From: Streptomyces sp. TRM68416
Lineage (GTDB): Bacteria; Actinomycetota; Actinomycetes; Streptomycetales; Streptomycetaceae
NCBI RefSeq assembly: GCF_014596915.1
Contig: NZ_JACVWU010000011.1
Span: 186,001-250,000, forward strand
Direction of reading: 5' to 3'
Length of the DNA: 64,000 nucleotides
This document shows, piece by piece, positions 35,452 to 43,508 of this stretch. The translations under genes were made by a program, and so were the position numbers. The first letter of the stretch is position 1. Every line of letters starts with the position of its first letter. A model generated the notes under the pieces. It searched no databases. It was not told where the DNA came from and saw only the letters and a program-made list of their open reading frames with translations.

Positions 35452-35572
35452 AAGCGGTACTTGAATGCCCGCTTCCCACACTTGGCCCCATTGGTCCCCA
35501 CGCCTCACGCGCTAGCGTCTCCGATGTAAGCCGGTCCGGCGCACTGAGAATCCCGTATGCAAGGAGAATGAG

Positions 35573-36103
35573 ATGAGCCCAGTCGTAGGCATCGTCATGG
35601 GGTCGGACTCCGACTGGCCGGTCATGGAGGCCGCCGCCCAGGCGCTGGACGAGTTCGAGATCGCGTACGAGGTCGACGTCGTCTCGGCGCACCGCATGCC
35701 GCGCGAGATGATCTCCTACGGCGAACAGGCCGCGGAGCGGGGCATCAAGGTGATCATCGCGGGCGCCGGGGGAGCCGCGCACCTTCCCGGCATGCTCGCC
35801 TCCGTCACCCCCCTTCCCGTGATCGGCGTTCCGGTGCCGCTGAAGTACCTCGACGGCATGGACTCCCTGCTGTCCATCGTGCAGATGCCGGCCGGGGTCC
35901 CCGTCGCGACCGTCTCCGTCGCCGGGGCCCGCAACGCCGGTCTGCTGGCCGCCCGGATCCTCGCCGCGCACGACGAGGAACTCCTCGGCCGGATGCGGGA
36001 GTTCCAGCAGGAGCTGAACGACCAGGCCACCGAGAAGGGCAAGCGCCTGCGCGCCAAGGTCGACGGCGGCGGCAACGGCTTCGGCTTCGGCTCCGGGAAG
36101 TGA
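35573..36103 (+). CDS. purE: N5-carboxyaminoimidazole ribonucleotide mutase
   Basis: 176-residue class I PurE, which moves the carboxyl group of N5-CAIR to give CAIR. VGIVMGSDSDWPVM near the N-terminus, SAHRMP, and GAGGAAHLPGMLAS are the conserved substrate-binding motifs. ATG after AAGGAG. The stop sits next to the start of a dipeptidase gene (GTG at 36109). Confidence 0.96.
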   Translation: MSPVVGIVMGSDSDWPVMEAAAQALDEFEIAYEVDVVSAHRMPREMISYGEQAAERGIKVIIAGAGGAAHLPGMLASVTPLPVIGVPVPLKYLDGMDSLLSIVQMPAGVPVATVSVAGARNAGLLAARILAAHDEELLGRMREFQQELNDQATEKGKRLRAKVDGGGNGFGFGSGK

Positions 36104-36108
36104 CGCCG

Positions 36109-37293
36109 GTGAGCGCGCTGGAGGAGGCCCGCGAGCTGCTGCGGGAGTTCCCCGTCGTCGACGGGCACAACGACCTGCCCTGGGCCCTGCGCGAGCAGGT
36201 CCGCTACGACCTCGACGCCCGCGACATCGGCACGGACCAGGCTGCTCACCTGCACACCGACATCCCGCGGCTGCGTGCGGGCGGCGTCGGGGCGCAGTAC
36301 TGGTCGGTGTACGTCCGCGCCGACCTGCCCGACCCGGTGCCGGCCACGCTGGAACAGATCGACTGCGTACGGCAGCTGATCGACCGTCACCCGGCCGACC
36401 TGCGGGCCGCGTTGACCGCCGCGGACCTCGAAGCGGCGCGCGCGGAAGGCCGTATCGCCTCGCTCATGGGGGCGGAGGGCGGGCACTCGATCGCCAACTC
36501 CCTCGGTACGCTGCGCGCGTTGTACGCCCTCGGCGTGCGGTACATGACCCTCACCCACAACGACAACGTGGACTGGGCCGACTCCGCGACCGACGAGCCG
36601 GGGGTCGGGGGACTGTCGGCCTTCGGCCGGGCGGTCGTGCGGGAGATGAACCGCGAGGGCATGCTGGTCGACCTCTCGCACGTCGCCGCCACGACCATGC
36701 GGGACGCGCTGGACACCACGTCAGCGCCGGTGGTCTTCTCCCACTCCTCCTCCCGGGCCGTGTGCGACCACCCCCGCAACATCCCCGACGATGTCCTGGA
36801 GCGGCTGCCCGCCAACGGCGGCGTCGCGATGGTGACGTTCGTGCCGAAGTTCGTGCTCCAGGCGGCGGTCGACTGGACTGCCGCGGCCGACGAGAACATG
36901 CGCGAGCACGGCTTCCACCACCTCGACACGACCGCCGAGGCGATGAAGGTGCACCGCGCCTTCGAGGAGCGCTACCCGCGCCCGGTCGCCACGGTGTCGA
37001 CGGTCGCCGACCACCTCGACCACATGCGCGAGGTCGCGGGCGTCGACCATCTCGGCATCGGCGGCGACTACGACGGCACGGCCTTCACCCCGGACGGCCT
37101 CGACGACGTCTCCGGCTATCCGAACCTGATCGCGGAGCTGCTGGACCGCGGCTGGTCCAAGGCGGACCTGGCCAAGCTGACCTGGCAGAACTCCGTACGG
37201 GTGCTGGGCGCCGCGGAGGACGTGGCCCGCGATCTGCAGGCCACGCGCTCGCCGTCCAACGCCACGATCGAGGAGCTGGACGGCTCGACGTGA
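36109..37293 (+). CDS. membrane dipeptidase (peptidase family M19)
   Basis: 394-residue zinc dipeptidase. All six metal ligands are present: His20 and Asp22 in DGHNDLPW, Glu in LMGAEGGHS, His in VDLSHV, His in VFSHSSSRA, and Asp in GIGGDYDG. No signal peptide is visible, so it is probably cytoplasmic despite the family name. GTG 36109 preferred over GTG 36100 because of spacing from GGGAAG. It sits immediately after purE and ends at a strong terminator. Confidence 0.92.
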   Translation: MSALEEARELLREFPVVDGHNDLPWALREQVRYDLDARDIGTDQAAHLHTDIPRLRAGGVGAQYWSVYVRADLPDPVPATLEQIDCVRQLIDRHPADLRAALTAADLEAARAEGRIASLMGAEGGHSIANSLGTLRALYALGVRYMTLTHNDNVDWADSATDEPGVGGLSAFGRAVVREMNREGMLVDLSHVAATTMRDALDTTSAPVVFSHSSSRAVCDHPRNIPDDVLERLPANGGVAMVTFVPKFVLQAAVDWTAAADENMREHGFHHLDTTAEAMKVHRAFEERYPRPVATVSTVADHLDHMREVAGVDHLGIGGDYDGTAFTPDGLDDVSGYPNLIAELLDRGWSKADLAKLTWQNSVRVLGAAEDVARDLQATRSPSNATIEELDGST

Positions 37294-37298
37294 CGTGC

Positions 37299-37330
37299 GG
37301 TGGTACCGGAAACTGCTTTCCGGTACCACC
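37299..37330. terminator. perfect 14-bp stem-loop terminator
   Basis: GGTGGTACCGGAAA (37299-37312), loop CTGC, and its exact complement (37317-37330), 5 bp after the dipeptidase stop. Confidence 0.88.
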
Positions 37331-37387
37331 GACCGCGCCGGCGGGGGTGCCAGGCGGTTACGGTTCGTCACGGCCGTACCGTAGAAC

Positions 37388-37403
37388 CTGACACTGATGT
37401 CAG
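37388..37403. promoter_or_regulatory. MerR-type operator palindrome
   Basis: CTGACA-CTGA-TGTCAG, a dyad 24 bp upstream of the MerR-family gene start. MerR regulators bind such dyads in an over-long promoter spacer; autoregulation is likely. Confidence 0.6.
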
Positions 37404-37427
37404 AATCAAGCCTCGGTGGGGGACGGC

Positions 37428-37787
37428 ATGCGGATCGGTGAACTGGCCCGGCGCACCGGCGTGAGCGAGCGGTCGCTGCGCTACTACGAGGCCCAGGGGC
37501 TGTTGCGCGCGGAGCGCACCCCGGGTGGCCACCGCGACTATCCCGAGGCGGCCGTGGACCGGGTCGTCCGGATCCAGGAACTGTTCGCGGCGGGCCTGCA
37601 CAGCAGCCGTATCGCCCAGCTCCTGCCCTGCATGCGGGACACCGACGGCGGCCCCTCGGCCGTCGCCACGCCCCGGCTGGTCCGGGACCTGACCGAGGAG
37701 CGCGACCGCATCGACCGGATGATCGCCGACCTGGTGCGCTCCCGGGAGACCCTCGACGAGGTGATCGAGGCGGCGCAGGGCGGCTGA
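37428..37787 (+). CDS. MerR-family transcriptional regulator
   Basis: 119 residues. The N-terminal winged helix MRIGELARRTGVSERSLRYYEAQGLL matches MerR, followed by the antiparallel coiled coil (about 75-115) used for dimerisation. A lone Cys at about 66 (LLPCMRDTDGG) recalls metal- or redox-sensing members, but no full metal site is evident. ATG 37428 follows GGGGGAC; GTG 37416 is possible. Upstream of the metal-free dipeptidase-like gene in the same direction, so that gene may be its target. Confidence 0.87.
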   Translation: MRIGELARRTGVSERSLRYYEAQGLLRAERTPGGHRDYPEAAVDRVVRIQELFAAGLHSSRIAQLLPCMRDTDGGPSAVATPRLVRDLTEERDRIDRMIADLVRSRETLDEVIEAAQGG

Positions 37788-37905
37788 GCCCGGGGTGGGG
37801 TCGCTGAACCGGCGGACGCCCGAACGCCCCGTCCACCAGGAAGCCTTCCCGGACCCCGTGCGACGGTGACCGTACAGCGACCCCCGCGCACGTACGGAGC
37901 CCGCC

Positions 37906-39114
37906 ATGGCAGACCTCCAGGACGACCTGCACCCCACGACCGAGGTCGGCGCGCTCGACGACCTGCCCCTGGACGGCCCTTTCCCGGTCGAGCCGCCCGC
38001 CACGGTCGACCCGCCCGCTCTGATGGAGCCGCCTGCCCTGATGGAGCCGCCCGCTCCGGCCGTAGCCGCTGCGGCCGTCGTCGACCCGGATGCCGTCGAC
38101 CCGGACGCCGGGCCGCTGGAGCGCGCGCACGCCCTCCTGGCAGCCCACCCCGTCGCCGACGGCTACAGCGGACTGCCCTGGGCGCTGCGCCACCTGCCCT
38201 GGTACGACCTCGAACTGGGCGAGAGCGCCGTCGACACCGACGTACCGCGGCTGCGCCAGGGCCACGTCGGCGCGTTGTTCTGCTCGCTGCACCTGCCCGA
38301 GGGGCTGGCCGCCGACCGTGCCGTGGCCGCCACCCTCGAGCAGCTGGACCTGGTCCGCACGGTGATCGCCGCCCACCCCGAGGGGCTGCGGCTGGCCCGC
38401 ACCGCCGGGCAGGTCATCGACGCCCGCAACTGCGGCCGGGCGGCGGTGCTGCTGGGCCCGGCGACGGCCGCCGCGCTCGACGACTCGCTCGGCATCCTGC
38501 GCGTCCTGCACAGCCTCGGGCTGCGCGTGCTGACCCTGTCCGGCACCTCCTGGGCCAGCGAGGCGGGGCTGACCCGGTTCGGCGAGGAGGTCGTCCGCGA
38601 GATGAACCGGCTCGGCGTCCTCGCCGACCTGTCCGGCGCCTCCGAGCAGACGATCCGACGGGTGCTGGCGGCCTCCAAGACGCCGGTGCTGTTCACCCGC
38701 TCCGCCGCCCGCGCCCTGCGCCCGCACCCGGCCAACCTGCCCGACGAGCTGCTCGCCGAGCTGGGAGCGGCGAAGGGGCTGTGCATGGTGCCGCTGACCG
38801 CCGAGCAGACCGGGCCGTCCGTCCGGGACGTCGCCGACCACCTCGACCACGTCCGTGCGGTCGCGGGACCCGGCTGCGTGGGCCTGTCCGGCACCTACGA
38901 CGCCGGCACCGCCCACCCCCAGGACCTCGCCGACGCCTCCTGCTACCCGCACCTCGTCGCCGAACTGCTCCACCGCGGCTGGACGGAGACCGACCTGTCC
39001 CTGCTGACCTGGGGCAACGCCCAGCGCGTCCTGCGCACCGCCGATTTCACGGCCCGGGCGGCCCAGCAGCGCCGGGAACCCTCGACCGCGCGGATCGCCG
39101 AGCTGGACGCGTAG
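37906..39114 (+). CDS. M19 dipeptidase-like protein lacking all metal ligands (pseudoenzyme)
   Basis: 402 residues, clearly paralogous to the dipeptidase at 36109 but changed at every zinc-ligand position. DGHND becomes DGYSG, GAEGG becomes GPATA, DLSHV becomes DLSGA, FSHSS becomes FTRSA, and GGDYD becomes SGTYD. The frame is intact and codon use is normal, so it is a maintained protein, not a decayed gene. An extra N-terminal 70 residues are Pro/Ala-rich (repeated ALMEPP). Likely a binding, regulatory or structural role. ATG after a GGAG-containing leader; ends at a stem-loop. Confidence 0.85.
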   Translation: MADLQDDLHPTTEVGALDDLPLDGPFPVEPPATVDPPALMEPPALMEPPAPAVAAAAVVDPDAVDPDAGPLERAHALLAAHPVADGYSGLPWALRHLPWYDLELGESAVDTDVPRLRQGHVGALFCSLHLPEGLAADRAVAATLEQLDLVRTVIAAHPEGLRLARTAGQVIDARNCGRAAVLLGPATAAALDDSLGILRVLHSLGLRVLTLSGTSWASEAGLTRFGEEVVREMNRLGVLADLSGASEQTIRRVLAASKTPVLFTRSAARALRPHPANLPDELLAELGAAKGLCMVPLTAEQTGPSVRDVADHLDHVRAVAGPGCVGLSGTYDAGTAHPQDLADASCYPHLVAELLHRGWTETDLSLLTWGNAQRVLRTADFTARAAQQRREPSTARIAELDA

Positions 39115-39170
39115 CCCTGCCGGTAAGCCGAACGCCGCCCAGGGACGTGCGGCAGAATGCCGAAAGACGC

Positions 39171-39201
39171 CGTTTCGGCCGACTGAGCCTCGGCCGAAGC
39201 G
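39171..39201. terminator. stem-loop terminator after dipeptidase-like gene
   Basis: TTCGGCCGA (39174-39182) pairs with TCGGCCGAA (39190-39198), and the stem extends by three further pairs outward to 39171/39201. Lies between converging genes. Confidence 0.8.
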
Positions 39202-39241
39202 GTGTCGCTGCGCCGGCTGGGCAGGGCCGTCTGCGTCTGCG

Positions 39242-39290
39242 GGATTGTGGGGGCTGGTTGCGCAGTTCCCCGCGCCCCTGGCGGGGCGCT
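39242..39290. repeat. Streptomyces-type dispersed intergenic repeat
   Basis: Contains GGTTGCGCAGTTCCCCGCG followed by a GCCCC/GGGGC dyad. From experience this motif is scattered through Streptomyces intergenic regions. Located 12 bp beyond the UDP-glucose dehydrogenase stop codon. Confidence 0.55.
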
Positions 39291-39302
39291 GACAGCCCGG
39301 CG

Positions 39303-40646
39303 TTACGCGTTCGGGCGGCCCATCGCCCGGTACGTCCAGCCCGCCTTGCGCCACAGTTCCGGGTCGAGGGCGTTGCGGCCGTCGAGGATGAGGCGGGTGG
39401 CCGTGAGTTCACCGAGGGCCGCGGGGTCCAGCTCGCGGAACTCCCGCCACTCCGTCAGGTGGAGTACGGCGTCGGCGCCGCGTACGGCCGCCTCGGCGGA
39501 GTCGGCGTAGCCGAGGGTCGGGAAGAGGCGGCGGGCGTTGTCCATGCCCTTCGGGTCGTAGACGGTCACCTGGCCGCCCTGGAGGTGGATCTGCCCGGCG
39601 ACGTTCAGCGCAGGCGAGTCCCGGACGTCGTCCGAGTCGGGCTTGAAGGTCGCGCCGAGGACCGCCACCCGCTTGCCGAGGAACGGCCCCCCGCCCAGCG
39701 CCTCCCGCGCCAGCTCCACCATCTGGCCGCGCTGGCGCATGTTGATCGAGTCGATCTCGCGCAGGAAGGTCAGCGCCTGGTCGGCGCCCAGCTCACCGGC
39801 GCGGGCCATGAAGGCGCGGATGTCCTTCGGCAGGCAGCCGCCGCCGAAGCCGATGCCGGCGCGCAGGAACTTCCGGCCGATCCGGTCGTCGTAGCCGATC
39901 GCCTCCGCCAGCCGGGCGACGTCGCCGCCCGCGGCCTCGCACATCTCCGCCATCGCGTTGATGAAGGAGATCTTGGTGGCGAGGAAGGAGTTCGCGGAGG
40001 TCTTCACCAGCTCGGCGGTGGGGAAGTCGGTGACGACGAAGGGCGTCCCCTCCGCGAGCGGCGTGGCGTACACCTCGCGCAGCAGCTTCTCCGCCCGCTC
40101 GCTGCGCACGCCCGCCACGATCCGGTCGGGGTGCAGGGTGTCGCCGACGGCGAAGCCCTCGCGCAGGAACTCCGGGTTCCAGGCCAGCTCGGCGTCCTGC
40201 CCGGCCGGCGCGTGCGCGGCGAGGTAGGCGGCGAGGCGGTCGGCGGAGCCGACGGGGACGGTGGACTTGCCGACGACCAGGGCGGGGCGGGTCAGGTGCG
40301 GGGCGAGGAGTTCGAAGGCGCTCTCGACGTACGACATGTCGCAGGCGTACTCGCCGTGCCGCTGCGGAGTGTTCACGCACACGAAGTGCACGTCGCCGAA
40401 GGCCCCGACCTCGGCCCAGTCCATCGTGAAGCGCAGCCGCCCGGTGGAGCCCTCGATGCCCGCCACGTGCTTGTGGAGCAGTTCCTCGAGACCGGGCTCG
40501 TACATCGGGACCCGGCCCTGCTGGAGCATCTCGATCTTCTCGGGCACGACGTCCAGGCCCAGGACCTCGAAACCGAGCTCGGCCATGGCCGCGGCGTGCG
40601 TGGCGCCGAGGTAGCCGGTGCCGATCACGGTGATCTTCAGGGCCAT
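39303..40646 (-). CDS. UDP-glucose/GDP-mannose 6-dehydrogenase family protein
   Basis: 447-residue NAD-dependent dehydrogenase that oxidises UDP-glucose to UDP-glucuronate for surface polysaccharides. The Rossmann motif is VIGTGYLGA at about 6-14. The substrate and catalytic segments NPEFLREG and GFGGGCLPKD carry the catalytic Cys, and C-terminal GATFKPDSDDVRDSP completes the family pattern. Start 40646 has GGAG 7 nt upstream. Divergent from the acyl-CoA dehydrogenase. Substrate assigned by family. Confidence 0.92.
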   Translation of the reverse strand: MALKITVIGTGYLGATHAAAMAELGFEVLGLDVVPEKIEMLQQGRVPMYEPGLEELLHKHVAGIEGSTGRLRFTMDWAEVGAFGDVHFVCVNTPQRHGEYACDMSYVESAFELLAPHLTRPALVVGKSTVPVGSADRLAAYLAAHAPAGQDAELAWNPEFLREGFAVGDTLHPDRIVAGVRSERAEKLLREVYATPLAEGTPFVVTDFPTAELVKTSANSFLATKISFINAMAEMCEAAGGDVARLAEAIGYDDRIGRKFLRAGIGFGGGCLPKDIRAFMARAGELGADQALTFLREIDSINMRQRGQMVELAREALGGGPFLGKRVAVLGATFKPDSDDVRDSPALNVAGQIHLQGGQVTVYDPKGMDNARRLFPTLGYADSAEAAVRGADAVLHLTEWREFRELDPAALGELTATRLILDGRNALDPELWRKAGWTYRAMGRPNA

Positions 40647-40839
40647 GGGGGACTCCATTGGGGTGGGGCGGCGGCGGTGCGCTGCCCGAGCATAGTCGGG
40701 GCATGGGAACGCGCCCCACCGGGCACTTTTCCCCCTGTCGCCAAGCTCACGTATCACTTGCGTGAGCAGGCCCCTAAAATTTGAGTTACTTAACGGTAAT
40801 TAGCACAGGCATCGCAGCGTCTTTGGAGCGTGAGAGACC

Positions 40840-41997
40840 TTGGCCGGATCGGCTGACTTCGACCTGTACCGCCCGTCCGAGGAGCACGACATGCTCCGTG
40901 ACGCCGTCCGCTCGCTGGCCGAGGCGAAGATCGCGCCGTACGCCGCCGCGGTGGACGAGGAGGCCCGCTTCCCGCAGGAGGCGCTGGACGCCCTGGTCGC
41001 CAACGACCTGCACGCCGTGCACGTGCCCGAGGAGTTCGGCGGCGCCGGTGCCGACGCGCTGGCCACCGTGATCGTGATCGAGGAGGTCTCGCGCGTCTGC
41101 GCGTCCTCCTCCCTCATCCCGGCCGTGAACAAGCTGGGCTCGCTGCCCGTCATCCTCTCCGGCTCCGAGGAGCTGAAGAAGAAGTACATGACCCCGCTCG
41201 CCAAGGGCGACGCGATGTTCTCGTACTGCCTCTCCGAGCCGGACGCGGGCTCCGACGCGGCCGGCATGAAGACCAAGGCGGTCCGCGACGGCGACCACTA
41301 CGTCCTCAACGGCGTGAAGCGCTGGATCACCAACGCGGGCGTCTCCGAGTACTACACGGTGATGGCGGTCACGGACCCGTCCAAGCGCTCGAAGGGCATC
41401 TCGGCCTTCGTCGTCGAGAAGTCGGACGAGGGCGTCTCCTTCGGCGCCCCGGAGAAGAAGCTCGGCATCAAGGGCTCCCCGACCCGCGAGGTCTACCTCG
41501 ACAACGTCCGCATCCCCGCCGACCGCATGATCGGCGAGGAGGGCACCGGCTTCGCCACCGCGATGAAGACCCTGGACCACACCCGCATCACCATTGCGGC
41601 CCAGGCCCTCGGCATCGCCCAGGGCGCCCTCGACTACGCCAAGGGCTACGTCCAGGAGCGCAAGCAGTTCGGCAAGCCGATCGGCGACTTCCAGGGCATC
41701 CAGTTCATGCTCGCCGACATGGCCATGAAGATCTCGGCCGCCCGCGCCCTGACCTACCAGGCCGCCGCCGCCTCCGAGCGCGGTGACGCCGACCTCACCT
41801 ACCTCGGCGCGGCCGCCAAGTGCTTCGCCTCCGACGTCGCCATGGAAGCCACCACCGACGCCGTCCAGCTCCTCGGCGGCTACGGCTACACCCGCGACTA
41901 CCCGCTGGAGCGCATGATGCGCGACGCGAAGATTACGCAGATTTATGAGGGCACGAACCAGGTCCAGCGCATCGTGATGGCAAGGAACCTTCCCTAG
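40840..41997 (+). CDS. acyl-CoA dehydrogenase whose 3' end is supplied by an integrated element
   Basis: 385-residue FAD enzyme of fatty-acid beta-oxidation. CLSEPDAGSDA and RWITNAG mark the flavin region, and the catalytic base is Glu370 in IYEGTNQVQR near the C-terminus. TTG start with GGAG upstream. The last codons (from about 41931) use ATT, TAT, AAC, GCA, AGG, CTT and CCC, unlike the GC-rich body, and are duplicated with native-style codons at 49634-49696. An integrated element has therefore swapped the 3' end, including the catalytic Glu codon, while preserving the protein apart from Asn in place of Thr. Confidence 0.93.
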   Translation: MAGSADFDLYRPSEEHDMLRDAVRSLAEAKIAPYAAAVDEEARFPQEALDALVANDLHAVHVPEEFGGAGADALATVIVIEEVSRVCASSSLIPAVNKLGSLPVILSGSEELKKKYMTPLAKGDAMFSYCLSEPDAGSDAAGMKTKAVRDGDHYVLNGVKRWITNAGVSEYYTVMAVTDPSKRSKGISAFVVEKSDEGVSFGAPEKKLGIKGSPTREVYLDNVRIPADRMIGEEGTGFATAMKTLDHTRITIAAQALGIAQGALDYAKGYVQERKQFGKPIGDFQGIQFMLADMAMKISAARALTYQAAAASERGDADLTYLGAAAKCFASDVAMEATTDAVQLLGGYGYTRDYPLERMMRDAKITQIYEGTNQVQRIVMARNLP

Positions 41998-42002
41998 CAG
42001 GG
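41935..42002 (+). other. attL: element-supplied 3' end of acyl-CoA dehydrogenase gene
   Basis: Left attachment repeat. The 24-bp core identical to attR is 41958-41981. All seven differences from attR leave the protein unchanged except one (Asn codon AAC here, Thr codon ACC in attR). Confidence 0.9.
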
Positions 42003-42006
42003 TTTT

Positions 42007-42144
42007 TGCAGGTCAGGGGCTGTTTCGAGGGTCCGAGAGGGCCGCTTTGGCTTCCTGTCCGTTGCGGCCCGATCAGGGCCGTTCCTGGGCGTCATGCTGG
42101 GGGAATCCTGGGCGGATGCCGGGCCGGAAACGGCCGCTGACCTG
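42007..42144. promoter_or_regulatory. candidate integrase arm-type sites, left end
   Basis: TGCAGGTCAG at 42007-42016 and its exact inverse CTGACCTGCA at 42135-42144 flank the left end. The same 10-mer lies at 49604-49613 beside attR. Repeated decamers outside the core are typical arm sites for lambda-type integrases. Confidence 0.55.
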
Positions 42145-42154
42145 CACAAACAAC

Positions 42155-42179
42155 GCAGCCCCCGGCGTGATGCCGGGGG
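42155..42179. terminator. stem-loop terminator between attL and integrase
   Basis: Perfect 10-bp stem (42155-42164 with 42170-42179), loop GTGAT. It closely resembles the native terminator beyond attR (49717-49739), so the dehydrogenase gene has kept a similar hairpin. It can serve both converging genes. Confidence 0.85.
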
Positions 42180-42196
42180 CTGTTGTCGTATGCGGA

Positions 42197-43372
42197 TCAG
42201 GCGACCACTGACGCCTCCGTAGGGTCGTCGGCGCCGGGCGTCAGCATCGTTGCGATAGCGGCCCGGCCGCGCTGCTCGGCCCCTTCGAAGATGTAGTGGT
42301 AGTGCTCCCGCAGTACGTCCGTCCTGCTGTGGCCCATCCAGTCGGCCACGTCGTTCTCGGGGACTCCGGCGTACAGCAGCCGCGACCCGTAGTAGTGCCG
42401 GAGTGAGTGGGCCTTGCAGTACTTCACCTGTCCCTTGCCCAGGGCCTCCATCCAGATCTTCGGGTAGAAGTACGACGCGTAGAGGTAGCCGGTCCGCGTC
42501 ACGTTGGGGAAGAGAAGCCGCTCCGGCCCCCATACGCCTTGGTTCTTGATGTGCCGTCGAAGCTCGAAGGCGACGTTCGGCGGGAGGGGGACCGTGCGCC
42601 CTGGCTCGCCTTCGTCACGAGCCTTGATGTGCCGACGCTGGATCGCGCTGTTCTTCCCGGACTCGGTGTCTCCGTCCTCCGCAATCTGGAAGTCGACGCG
42701 AAGCGTCTCGGCCTTGAAGTCGATCTGATCGCGGGATACCGCCATGGCCTCACCCAGCCGCAGGCCGCACCCGGCCATGAGCCACAGCATCGCGCGGTAT
42801 CGCGGAGGAGCGGCATCGAGCATCGCCAGGACTTCCCGCGTCGTGAGTCGCCGGGCGGTGCTCTTGTGCTCCCGGATCTCCTTGGCGCGGCTGCCCGCGC
42901 CCTTGACCTTCTTGCACGGGTTCCGACCGATGATCTCGTTGACGACAGCCCAGTCCATCATCCCGGAGAAGAACGAGAACCGCTGGCGTCGTGTGCGGGC
43001 CGAAAGCTTCCGGTCCCGCTCCATCCACAAGAGCCACTGCTCAACGTCGGCAACCTTCAGGGACACGATCGAACGGGCTTTGAAGAATGGCTCAATGGTC
43101 GTGTTGAGGATGGATCGGTACTGCTTCTTGGTGCTGTTCTCCAGCTTCCTTTGATTGGTCCACTGTTCCCAGACGGCCGTCACCGGCTGCTTGCCCAACC
43201 GATCGTCGAGGTACGTTCCGGCGTCGAGTTCCTGTTCCTTGAGCTTGCGCTGGTCGTCTGCCCGCGTCTTGGTGGCGAACGTCTTCTGCCGTTGCTTCCC
43301 GTCAGGGTCGTACCAGAACGTCGTCCACTTCTTCGGGTCGTCCTTGGATCGCGCGACCCATGCCCTTGCCAC
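42197..43372 (-). CDS. int: tyrosine-family site-specific integrase
   Basis: 391-residue recombinase. An N-terminal arm-binding domain with a KTFATKTRADD segment (about 5-60) and a SAM-like core-binding domain (about 65-160) precede the catalytic domain. Catalytic residues: Arg205 (GCGLRLGEA), His322/Arg325 (AHSLRH), His348 (WMGHSRTD) and nucleophile Tyr358 (REHYHYI). GTG 43372 chosen because AGAGGGGGG lies upstream; the frame stays open further. Divergent from the element's regulator; its 3' end faces attL. Confidence 0.92.
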   Translation of the reverse strand: MARAWVARSKDDPKKWTTFWYDPDGKQRQKTFATKTRADDQRKLKEQELDAGTYLDDRLGKQPVTAVWEQWTNQRKLENSTKKQYRSILNTTIEPFFKARSIVSLKVADVEQWLLWMERDRKLSARTRRQRFSFFSGMMDWAVVNEIIGRNPCKKVKGAGSRAKEIREHKSTARRLTTREVLAMLDAAPPRYRAMLWLMAGCGLRLGEAMAVSRDQIDFKAETLRVDFQIAEDGDTESGKNSAIQRRHIKARDEGEPGRTVPLPPNVAFELRRHIKNQGVWGPERLLFPNVTRTGYLYASYFYPKIWMEALGKGQVKYCKAHSLRHYYGSRLLYAGVPENDVADWMGHSRTDVLREHYHYIFEGAEQRGRAAIATMLTPGADDPTEASVVA

Positions 43373-43470
43373 TGAGGCGGCCCCCCTCTGTCGATGACGC
43401 ACGGACGGCCCGGCGTCGTGCCGGTTGCCCGGCGTGATCCAGTCTGCGCATGGTCCACCCTGGGTTGTCA

Positions 43471-43493
43471 ACACAGGGTGGTTCACCCTGTGT
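43471..43493. promoter_or_regulatory. operator palindrome between integrase and element regulator
   Basis: Perfect 10-bp arms ACACAGGGTG (43471-43480) and CACCCTGTGT (43484-43493) around GTT. A further half-site CCACCCTG lies at 43455-43462, and TTGTCA (43465-43470) could be a -35 box. Candidate control point for integration/excision. Confidence 0.65.
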
Positions 43494-43508
43494 GGTACGT
43501 TCGAAAGC

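Noticed and set aside
35404..35804. attL/attR of a purE-targeting element
   Set aside because: Only 353 bp separates the copies and it contains just the purE 5' end with no mobility gene; kept as an unexplained duplication.
33560..35971. Long frame upstream of GtrA running antisense through purK and purE
   Set aside because: Only the part from 34099 onward matches the GtrA family; the rest is shadow of purK/purE.
37906..39114. Pseudogene of the dipeptidase
   Set aside because: Frame, codon use, start and terminator are intact; the changes are confined to functional residues, so it is treated as an expressed protein.
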